Assembly (NCBI RefSeq): GCF_004006295.1
Contig: NZ_CP026095.1
Span: 978,001 to 1,042,000, forward strand
DNA: 64,000 bases
Direction: 5' to 3'
From: Peribacillus asahii
GTDB lineage: Bacteria > Bacillota > Bacilli > Bacillales > DSM-1321
The notes under the pieces are model-generated. The model did not search any database. It was not told the origin of the DNA and worked only from the letters and a program-made list of their open reading frames with translations. Shown here piece by piece: positions 34,663 through 41,561 of this stretch; the stretch's first letter is position 1, and every line of letters starts with the position of its first letter. The position numbers and the translations under genes were made by a program.

Positions 34663-36066
34663 TTACTGTTTTGTTTGCTTTTCCATTTTTATGTAAGGGA
34701 GCAAAATCGTAAACGTCGTTCCTTCGCCAACCTTGCTGTCAACTGTGATTTCTCCTCCGTGCAAGGTGATAATTTGCTTAACGATGGCCAAGCCAAGCCC
34801 TGTTCCGTCTTTTTTTCGGGCCGAGTCGACACGGTAAAATCGATCGAAAATCTGAGGGAGGGCCTCCTCGGTTATCCCAATTCCGGTATCTTTAAAAATA
34901 AGCTTAATGCCAGATTCAGTTTGGGCTATACTAATCCAAATGCTGCCCCTATAAGAGTTATATTTTATCGCATTTGTCAGCAAATTGTCCCAGACGTTAA
35001 CCATAAGCTCAGGATCAGCCTTGAAACGGACAGGGGGAAGTTTATAGGAGACCTCGATTTCCTTTTCCTCCAGCCGCCATTGATACCTGCGTATCGTTTC
35101 TTTGATTTGTTCATCCATTTTGACGTCCGAAAGCTTCATTGGATAGGCTTTTTGGTCAAGAGACGTTAAGAGCAAGAGCTGTTTCGTAAGATTTGAAAGT
35201 CGCTTTGATTCATGGTCGATAATTTGTACATATTCGCTGCGTTCCTTTTCGGGTAATTCTTGTATCTTTAGAAGTTCGGCATATCCTTGAATATTCATCA
35301 GCGGCGACTGAAAGTCATGAGATACATTGCTGATGAAGGATTTGCGGGCTTCGTCATTATGCTGTAATTGTCTTTGCATCGTGTTGAAGCTTTCTACCAG
35401 CTGGCCAATCTCATCCTTGCGCTCGATTTTTAAAGGGTAATTAAAGTTCTCGCGCGTAATCTCTTTGGTCGCTTCCGTTAACTTTGTAATCGGCCGGATG
35501 AGGTGTTTGGCAAACAAGATTACTCCGCTGATGCTGACAGCGGTAATTGCGACAAGAAACCCTAAGAGAATCATATGCATATCTGAAAAAAGCAGTTTGT
35601 TATTTGGACGCAGGAACAGGCCGTATTGCTGTCCATTCATGGTGATTGGAACGCCGACAGTATTTTTTAAGTCGTTTGAGAAATGTCCCATCAACAGAAG
35701 CTCATCGGAAAAATTATTCATTCCATGATAGATTTCTTTTTCTTCAAGCACCTTCATTGCTTCTTTTGGAAGCTCTTTTTTAGTAAAAGGCTGGCCGAAA
35801 TAAGCTTCTTCACCCGATTCATTTACCAGATAAATTTGATAGCCAAGATTGCCCATGGATTTCAAATAGGAATTAAAAGAAGAACTAGATGAATGCATCT
35901 TCTCAAGACCTGAGGCGATTTCCTGGGCAATCGCTACATTTTGCCGATCAATTTTTTCCTTTGTAAAAGTCGCGTAGACGAAATTAGCTAATGTAAAACC
36001 AATGGTGCTGCTGATAACTAAAATGACAAGTGTTGCAACGATGAATTTCCGATAAAGAGTCTTCAT
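34663..36066 (-). CDS. Sensor histidine kinase (HAMP, HisKA, HATPase)
   Basis: A 467-residue membrane kinase. TM1 is at residues 8-30, an extracytoplasmic sensor follows to about 160, TM2 at about 163-187, and HAMP at about 188-240 (LIRPITKLTEATKEIT). The phosphorylated histidine is H250 in NVSHDFQSPLMN. ATP-binding boxes are N (WDNLLTNAIKYN), G1 (FKDTGIGI) and G2 (KDGTGLGLAI). Its ATG overlaps the response-regulator stop by 4 nt, so the two are translated together. It likely senses an envelope or drug stress that calls for the MMPL exporter encoded first in this operon. Confidence 0.93.
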   Translation of the reverse strand: MKTLYRKFIVATLVILVISSTIGFTLANFVYATFTKEKIDRQNVAIAQEIASGLEKMHSSSSSFNSYLKSMGNLGYQIYLVNESGEEAYFGQPFTKKELPKEAMKVLEEKEIYHGMNNFSDELLLMGHFSNDLKNTVGVPITMNGQQYGLFLRPNNKLLFSDMHMILLGFLVAITAVSISGVILFAKHLIRPITKLTEATKEITRENFNYPLKIERKDEIGQLVESFNTMQRQLQHNDEARKSFISNVSHDFQSPLMNIQGYAELLKIQELPEKERSEYVQIIDHESKRLSNLTKQLLLLTSLDQKAYPMKLSDVKMDEQIKETIRRYQWRLEEKEIEVSYKLPPVRFKADPELMVNVWDNLLTNAIKYNSYRGSIWISIAQTESGIKLIFKDTGIGITEEALPQIFDRFYRVDSARKKDGTGLGLAIVKQIITLHGGEITVDSKVGEGTTFTILLPYIKMEKQTKQ

Positions 36067-36737
36067 TTCATTTCCTCGAGCTTATAGCCGATTCCGCGTA
36101 TAGTTTGAATTTCTACCGTTGCTTTATATTTTTTTAAGCGTTCCCGGACGCGGTTGATATGTGTATTAAGCGTTTGTTCGCCGCCTTCATAATCGACTCC
36201 CCATGCTTGCTCAACCAATGCAGCACGAGGTGTAATTTTATTCACACGTGAAGCAAGAAGGCTTAGCAGTTCGAACTCTTTTAGGGGGAGAAGGATGGTT
36301 TCCTGATTAATCATTACTTCAAAGCTTTTACGGTCAATCATAAGATTTCCAACTTTGATTACGGTATCTATTGCTCGTTCAACACGTCTTAAAACGACGG
36401 CTACACGGAATAGCAGTTCTTTCACTTCGAACGGTTTTACAATATAGTCTTCCGAACCAGATAAAAAGCCTCGTTCTTTATCGTCAAGCTGTCCTTTGGC
36501 GGTAAGCAGAATGACGGGTATTTGGAAGTCATTTGACAATATTCTGGTCAACTCAAATCCATCCATCCCAGGCATCATCACATCGACAATGGCTAAATGA
36601 ACGGTTTGCTCTTCTAAAAAGGCTAATGCTTCTTCGGCATTATTAGCGCGGTATACTTGATAGCCTTCACGACTTAAATGAATGAATATAAGCTGCTGAA
36701 TGTAGACATCATCATCTACAACGAGTATTTTCATCAA
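36063..36737 (-). CDS. OmpR/PhoB family response regulator
   Basis: A 224-residue regulator. Receiver domain with VVDDDVY (acidic pocket), phosphoacceptor D52 in IVDVMMPGMDG, and K in DYIVKPFE. The C-terminal winged helix has LPLKEFELLSLLASR and the recognition helix NTHINRVRERLKK, ending IRGIGYKLEE. GAGGAGG is ahead of ATG 36737; a second ATG follows directly. Partner of the kinase overlapping its end; expected to control the mmpL gene upstream of it in the same operon. Confidence 0.94.
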   Translation of the reverse strand: MMKILVVDDDVYIQQLIFIHLSREGYQVYRANNAEEALAFLEEQTVHLAIVDVMMPGMDGFELTRILSNDFQIPVILLTAKGQLDDKERGFLSGSEDYIVKPFEVKELLFRVAVVLRRVERAIDTVIKVGNLMIDRKSFEVMINQETILLPLKEFELLSLLASRVNKITPRAALVEQAWGVDYEGGEQTLNTHINRVRERLKKYKATVEIQTIRGIGYKLEEMK

Positions 36738-36753
36738 CGGACCTCCTCACAAG

Positions 36754-36788
36754 TAGAAATACAGAGGGGAGACCCCTCTGTATTTCTA
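36754..36788 (-). promoter_or_regulatory. Perfect 16-bp hairpin between mmpL and the response regulator gene
   Basis: Arms TAGAAATACAGAGGGG / CCCCTCTGTATTTCTA with a 3-nt loop; the first arm on the minus strand begins with the mmpL stop codon. There is no T-run after it, so it is more likely a partial terminator or an mRNA-end stabiliser that lowers expression of the regulator and kinase relative to the exporter. Confidence 0.6.
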
Positions 36789-38906
36789 TAGACTATTATG
36801 AGAGGTCTCCTTAGCTTTTTCAAATAACAATATTAATGAAGGAAGAAGCATTCCGCGAACAAGGAATGTATCAATCAGGATGCCTACAGCTACCATGAAT
36901 CCAAAGACAAACAGGTCGGCAATTGGCATCGTTGTCAAAGCTGCAAATGTAGCGGCCAAAATGACACCAGCCGATGAAATGACTCCGCCGGTATTGCGGA
37001 TTGCAATTTCAAGAGCTTCCTTGACCTTATGTTTTTTCCTCTCCTCAATGAAGCGTGAAACCAGGATAATGTTATAATCAATGCCCAATGCCACAAGGAA
37101 GATGAAGGCGTAGACTGGCACACGGGTACTGATTGCATCATAGCCAAACAAGACGTCGACGAGAAAAATCCCAAGACCTAAGGCAGATACATAGGAAAGT
37201 AAAATTGTCGCCATCATATAAATCGGCATCTTAAATGAGCGGGTAAGAGCGAATAACAGCACCAAAATCAGAAGGGTTTCCAATAGTACAATCGTAACGA
37301 TATCGCCGTTATTTACCTCACGCTCGTCTACTAACTTTACAGTGACCCCGCTGTAATAAGCTTCTCCATCTATTGAAAGCTCTTCTAGCATCTCTGGCGT
37401 TTTTTCACGCAATTCCTGCATGAAGTCGATTGCTTCTGTAGAATATGGATTCATTGTTAAGGCTACGCTCATTTTCGCTGCCTTTGAGTCCTCAGATTTT
37501 GCTGTCATGCGGACAGATGCAATTTCATCAAAGCCTTGCAGTTTTTCAATCACCGTTACTGTATCGTCTTCCGTCATAGGTTTATCGCTGACGATGAGCA
37601 GGGTAGATGGTGCAAGCTCCCCTTTGTCATATCCAGCTTCGACAATTTCATAGCCTACACGAGATGGCAGGTCTTCAGGGAATTTTTTCACTGTATCGAA
37701 TTCATAATCAAGGTTCAGAACATTAAAAGCGGTTATCGCCATGAAGATTGCAACGATTCCACCTGATAGGCCGGGCTTGTTAACAACGAGCTTGGCAATC
37801 CGTCCCCATACACTATGTTTGACTTCTTTTTCCTGTCCGTACTTCGGCACTTTAGGCCAGAATGCTTTTCGACCGAACAGCGTAAATAATGCAGGTACCA
37901 ACGTGATGGAGGCTAGCATGATAAAGAACATGGCTGTTCCAAAGATTGGCGCAAAGTTTTGATACTCACGAAAATCAGCGAAGAATAAGATAAGCATCGC
38001 AGCCAGCACAGTTCCTCCTGCAAACAATACAGGTTCTCCAGTGGAGCGCATTGCATGCTTCATCGCTTCGTATTTGCTTTCATAATGGTTAAGTTCCTCG
38101 CGGTAGCGGGAGAAAACAAACAATGAGTAATCAATCACGGCTGCGAACAATAGGATGCTCATAATTGAGGTTGTTGAGTTATTAATCTCAAGTCCGCCGG
38201 CACCCATTAAAGCCACACTTTGATTCACAACTTGGTAAACGATAACCGTTGCAAGCAGTGGTATGAAGGCAAGTAATGGTGAGCGGTAGATGGTGATAAG
38301 TAATACTAAAATAATGACAACTGTTGCAAGCAACAGAACAAAGTCCGCTTGTTCAAACAGTTTGACAGTATCTCCCGCAATTCCTGCCGGGCCAGTTATA
38401 TAAAAATTAGTGCTATCGAGCGTTTCGGCAATCTCATTACCAATTTCGGAAGCCTGGTCATTTATTTTGGCATATTGGCTATTGCCAAGTCCGTTTTCCA
38501 GTTCCATCGGCACAATCATTGTTGTTCCGTCTTCAGAGATAAAGCCCTCTAGCGCTTGCGGGGGCAATTTACTGATATTGACGATTGATTCAATTCCTTT
38601 AATATCTTCAGCCAGAATTCCGTCTAATATCTGTTTAGCCTCTTCGATATTGACATCGCCATTTTCATTATGGAACACAAGGATTCCGGGCGTGCCTTGA
38701 TCATTTGGGAATAATTCTTCCGTTTTTTGTTCAGCTATTATAGATTTCGCCTCATCGGGAAGCGCCTGGAAATTGGTTACTTTATAGTCGCCAAGCTTTG
38801 GACCGGCACTTAAGCCAATCATCAGGAGAAGCCAGACAATGATCGTAATCCACATTCCACGCTTTGTTGAAACCCAGTCTGTAATTGGATATAGCAGTTT
38901 TTTCAC
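36786..38906 (-). CDS. MMPL/RND family exporter
   Basis: A 706-residue RND-type protein made of two similar halves, each with one helix, a large outside loop (about residues 40-185 and 400-540) and five helices. The proton-relay aspartates are in AVIDYSLFVFSRYREEL (D259) and ALGIDYNIILVSRFIEER. Relatives include YdfJ and MmpL proteins that export lipids, toxins or antimicrobials. Starts with GTG, AAGGAGG 7 nt upstream. First gene of an operon with a response regulator and kinase, an arrangement that suggests inducible export. Confidence 0.9.
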   Translation of the reverse strand: MKKLLYPITDWVSTKRGMWITIIVWLLLMIGLSAGPKLGDYKVTNFQALPDEAKSIIAEQKTEELFPNDQGTPGILVFHNENGDVNIEEAKQILDGILAEDIKGIESIVNISKLPPQALEGFISEDGTTMIVPMELENGLGNSQYAKINDQASEIGNEIAETLDSTNFYITGPAGIAGDTVKLFEQADFVLLLATVVIILVLLITIYRSPLLAFIPLLATVIVYQVVNQSVALMGAGGLEINNSTTSIMSILLFAAVIDYSLFVFSRYREELNHYESKYEAMKHAMRSTGEPVLFAGGTVLAAMLILFFADFREYQNFAPIFGTAMFFIMLASITLVPALFTLFGRKAFWPKVPKYGQEKEVKHSVWGRIAKLVVNKPGLSGGIVAIFMAITAFNVLNLDYEFDTVKKFPEDLPSRVGYEIVEAGYDKGELAPSTLLIVSDKPMTEDDTVTVIEKLQGFDEIASVRMTAKSEDSKAAKMSVALTMNPYSTEAIDFMQELREKTPEMLEELSIDGEAYYSGVTVKLVDEREVNNGDIVTIVLLETLLILVLLFALTRSFKMPIYMMATILLSYVSALGLGIFLVDVLFGYDAISTRVPVYAFIFLVALGIDYNIILVSRFIEERKKHKVKEALEIAIRNTGGVISSAGVILAATFAALTTMPIADLFVFGFMVAVGILIDTFLVRGMLLPSLILLFEKAKETSHNSL

Positions 38907-39188
38907 AATGAAACCTCCTTAAAGTATTCAATTGCCATGATACTGAATGAACATAAATTTAATATCAACTTTTGTTTACAATATCGTCATGAAAAAAGAA
39001 GCGTATAAGCTTGAGATTGGTTATGATGATAATAATCGTAAGTATCCTGCCAAAATTAAGTTGATGTGATAATGATGGAAATGTATGATTTTTGATTAGT
39101 TGATTTAATAATAGATACACTTATTTTAAAATTTTAAAAAATCTATAATAAAATGAAGAAGATATTAATTTTAATAGGGGTGAACTTA

Positions 39189-39674
39189 ATGGAGAGGAAT
39201 ATATGGAGAGATGATACGGACGAATATAAGCTAGAGCCGTTAACATCTGAGATGGTTAAACAAGCAGAAGAAGAACTCGAAGTAAAATTGCCAGAGTTAT
39301 ACATACAGATTCTTAAAGAACAAAACGGAGGATATATAAAGTTTGATTCACATCCTTCTGATACTCCAAATTCTTGGGCGGACGATCATGTTCAGGTAGA
39401 TTATATATTTGGTATAGGAGAGGAAGATGGTATATTAGAGAGTCAATATTTAATTGAGGAATGGGATTTACCGAGTAATGTCGTTCTCATCTCTGGGGAT
39501 GGACATAGTTGGATTGCTTTTGATTATAGAAAAACAAAGGTAGAACCTCCTATCATATTTATTGATGGTGATGGTGAACAGATTTTTGAGTTGGCTCCTA
39601 ATTTCGAATCATTTTTAACTGGTTTGACGATTTGGGAAGACGACATAGGTTTGGATGAATTTCCTGAATCGTAG
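39189..39674 (+). CDS. SMI1/KNR4 (SUKH) family protein
   Basis: A 161-residue acidic protein of the SUKH fold: LTSEMVKQAEEELEVKLPELYIQILKEQNGGYI (typical first motif), VDYIFGIGEEDGILES, VLISGDGHSWIAFDYRK and a final FIDGDGEQIFELAPNFESFL. SUKH proteins are common immunity proteins against polymorphic toxins, though others have housekeeping roles. No complete toxin gene is next to it. Start at 39189 after GGGGTGAAC; the frame extends to 39153 without a ribosome site. It marks the beginning of the accessory stretch. Confidence 0.85.
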   Translation: MERNIWRDDTDEYKLEPLTSEMVKQAEEELEVKLPELYIQILKEQNGGYIKFDSHPSDTPNSWADDHVQVDYIFGIGEEDGILESQYLIEEWDLPSNVVLISGDGHSWIAFDYRKTKVEPPIIFIDGDGEQIFELAPNFESFLTGLTIWEDDIGLDEFPES

Positions 39675-39785
39675 AAGAGAGGTTTAGGTAATCATGGTAC
39701 GATTGAAAGCGGCAATAAATCATCCATTTCTTTAAACTGCTTTGGGAATTGCTTTATAAGGCCTTCTGTAAGTGCGTCAGCCAGT

Positions 39786-39986
39786 TTAATGAAAGAAATT
39801 GATTACCAAGTTACAACAGTAAAACATCATGAAAATAATGACGTAAATTCCGACCAGCCATATAAGTCCAGATCCTTTCGCTTTATGAGATTTATAAAGC
39901 AAAAAAGCTTGTACTACAAGGGATAGCAAAATAACCAGGATTATATAAAATATTGGATTTTTAAACATGCCCAACAAAAGTTGCAT
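39786..39986 (-). CDS. Small two-helix membrane protein (66 aa)
   Basis: MQLLLGMFKNPIFYIILVI... with two hydrophobic helices (residues 10-28 and 42-60) joined by a basic loop SHKAKGSG. AAGAGGTGA precedes the ATG at 39986. No family recognised; could be a holin-like or small stress membrane protein. Confidence 0.55.
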   Translation of the reverse strand: MQLLLGMFKNPIFYIILVILLSLVVQAFLLYKSHKAKGSGLIWLVGIYVIIFMMFYCCNLVINFFH

Positions 39987-40129
39987 ACAAATCACCTCTT
40001 AATAAGTATGGGTGAAAATGCAAAAAGAAATACTAATGTGATAGTTGAGAAAGCTTATTGCGCAGTACGAAGGCTATATGCAATAGAAGAGAGTGTTCTT
40101 GTTGAACTAACAGGGGGCTTAAATGTATG

Positions 40130-40197
40130 AATGAGACTGTCTAAAAAGTCCGGCAAATAAAAAGTATCAACCAAAATCCAATGGACAGCCTCATTCC
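40130..40197. repeat. Imperfect inverted repeat next to the 52-nt tandem repeat
   Basis: AATGAGACTGTC (40130-) pairs with GACAGCCTCATT (to 40197) around a 44-nt interior. Sequences of this kind, with GACTGTC and AAAAGTC, recur in Bacillus genomes near IS remnants. No coding capacity is seen. Confidence 0.45.
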
Positions 40198-40200
40198 TTT

Positions 40201-40356
40201 GCTGAAGGACATTTTCCTGGCTGGATTTCTGGATTTTGTCCTTCATGACTTTGCTGAAGGACATTTTCCTGAGTGGATTTCTAAACTTTGTCCCTCATGA
40301 CTCTGATGAAGGACATTCCCTGGCTAGATTTCTAGAATTTCGTCCGTAAACACACT
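40201..40356. repeat. 52-nt tandem repeat, three units
   Basis: Units begin at 40201, 40253 and 40305 with GCTGAAGGACATTTTCCTG-like starts and diverge by a few bases each. Inside the units, GAAGGACA and TGTCCTTC-like ends form an inverted repeat, so each unit can fold into its own hairpin. Between a small membrane gene and a small hydrophilic gene; no protein frame explains it. Confidence 0.8.
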
Positions 40357-40415
40357 TTTTGAGGATGATAAAAAAGTAATGATCCTGAGGAGAATGATTG
40401 TTCAATTAAACGAGA

Positions 40416-40458
40416 GGGCTGCCCCGAAAGCCACTTCCATGACTTTTGGGACAGTCCC
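40416..40458. repeat. Imperfect long hairpin (GGGCTGCCCC... type)
   Basis: GGGCTGCCCCGAAAGCCAC pairs with GACTTTTGGGACAGTCC, with a few mismatches. The AAAGTC/GGGACAGCC vocabulary is common at ends of decayed transposons in Bacillaceae. It may also terminate the 49-aa gene on the minus strand. Confidence 0.5.
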
Positions 40459-40483
40459 AAGGTATAAATAACGTAGGTCTGCT

Positions 40484-40633
40484 TTAAAAGTCTGAAGAAT
40501 CATCGTAATCATAACGAAATCCATCTTTCGAGGCAGAGACACTCTCTTTTATCTGCAACTGGTCAGTTTTATTTTGTACAACCTGTTCCTTACTGTTTAT
40601 TTTATTATTTTGCTGGTTTTTGTTTGACTTCAC
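40484..40633 (-). CDS. Small hydrophilic protein (49 aa), unknown
   Basis: GTG-initiated frame: KSNKNQQNNKINSKEQVVQ at the start, DGFRYDYDDSSDF at the end. AGGAGG lies 9 nt before the GTG, an excellent ribosome site. N/Q/K-rich composition is shared with the small frames at 5132-5263 and 26306-26464. I do not recognise the family. Confidence 0.55.
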   Translation of the reverse strand: MKSNKNQQNNKINSKEQVVQNKTDQLQIKESVSASKDGFRYDYDDSSDF

Positions 40634-40790
40634 CTAGGTTAGCCTCCTAATGTCCATTTTTCATCACCTATTATCTCTAGAAAGTCTTCGTATTATTCAG
40701 TCTGTAACTTTTGTTTAGATGTTGTGAAGATTTTTATTTAAACGAAGCAGAGGTGTTCATATATAACGATAGCTTAATTTAATAGGGGGA

Positions 40791-40853
40791 GGAGTCTCGC
40801 CAAATAGAGTGATAATCTCGCCAAATCCCTAAAAAATCTCGCCAATTCACATT
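40791..40853 (+). repeat. 21-nt-period tandem repeat array B (3 units)
   Basis: Units at 40791, 40812 and 40833: GGAGTCTCGCCAAATAGAGTG, ATAATCTCGCCAAATCCCTAA, AAAATCTCGCCAATTCACATT. Same core as arrays at 25074-25136 and 49413-49496. Confidence 0.78.
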
Positions 40854-40925
40854 ATAGTTATTAAAGGCATTCAAACAAGGAAGTTTAGTGGAATAAGAGG
40901 GGATGAACTCTATCTTTCTTCTATG

Positions 40926-41126
40926 TCACAATTGAAAAAACGATTGCACAGAAGAATGGATTATTTCAATTTGTTTTTTTTGATATACGTTTAATAAACT
41001 ATCTAACTCTTGACTGAATTTAATTGTATTAGGATGGTTAAGTCCTTTTGATTTTCCTATAGCAATCATATGGGTTCTTAAAACGTCAATTTTATACTCT
41101 AGCTCTTGAAGGGATAAAACATTCAC
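40926..41126 (-). CDS. Spo0E family aspartyl-phosphate phosphatase
   Basis: A 66-residue two-helix protein: LEYKIDVLRTHMIAIGKSKGL-HPNTIKFSQELDSLLNVYQK. The SQELD motif and length fit Spo0E/YisI/YnzD phosphatases, which remove phosphate from Spo0A and so delay sporulation. GTG start, with GGGAGG 12 nt upstream. Its presence supports a spore-forming host. Confidence 0.85.
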   Translation of the reverse strand: MNVLSLQELEYKIDVLRTHMIAIGKSKGLNHPNTIKFSQELDSLLNVYQKKQIEIIHSSVQSFFQL

Positions 41127-41561
41127 CTTTGTAACTTACCTCCCATTTATTTTTAAAAAATATAGTTATGTAAGGAATGTGTATTGTTGCACATATATTT
41201 TATACTAAATAATAACAATTTTGTTATTTAGTTCATTTTGTTCATAAATGAAGGTAATTCAAAAGAGTGAAGTAAAGATGCGGGCCTTTGTTGAACAAGA
41301 AAGGGCATCACATATTAGTCAGATAAAATATGTAATGTCCTTTTGTTTATTGATTTTTTTAATCTAGGTCTTGAGAATAATTGAATGGTTAGGTGTTATG
41401 TTTGGTATCCCCTATAAAAATTCTTATATAACTTTTGATATATATTTTACATTTTAGGGGGAGAAATTAGATTACTTATTCCCTATTGACCTACATATCT
41501 TTCATATTTAACAATAACCTTTATGCAGCAACATCATCAGACTAGAAGGTAGGAATAAAAC
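41127..41561 (+). other. Gene-free stretch before the PBP1 gene
   Basis: AT-rich. An imperfect hairpin at 41301-41345 (AAAGGGCATCACATATT / AATATGTAATGTCCTTT, then TTG and TTTTTTT further on) could be a terminator, but no good plus-strand gene precedes it. The PBP promoter should lie between 41345 and 41540. Confidence 0.35.

Noticed and set aside
36880..38700. Several plus-strand frames of 65-96 codons opposite the MMPL gene
   Set aside because: All lie inside the well-supported MMPL coding sequence and mirror its codons.
38989..39069. Short frame MKKEAYKLEIGYDDNNRKYP...
   Set aside because: No ribosome site and only 26 codons; possibly a relic but not supportable.
39676..39785. Minus-strand fragment reading KLADALTEGLIKQFPKQF...
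   Set aside because: It looks protein-like but has no start, overlaps the end of the 66-aa membrane gene in another frame, and I cannot place the family; perhaps a remnant.
41301..41345. Terminator-like hairpin before the PBP gene
   Set aside because: No plus-strand gene ends ahead of it, and mismatches weaken it; mentioned only in the gap entry.
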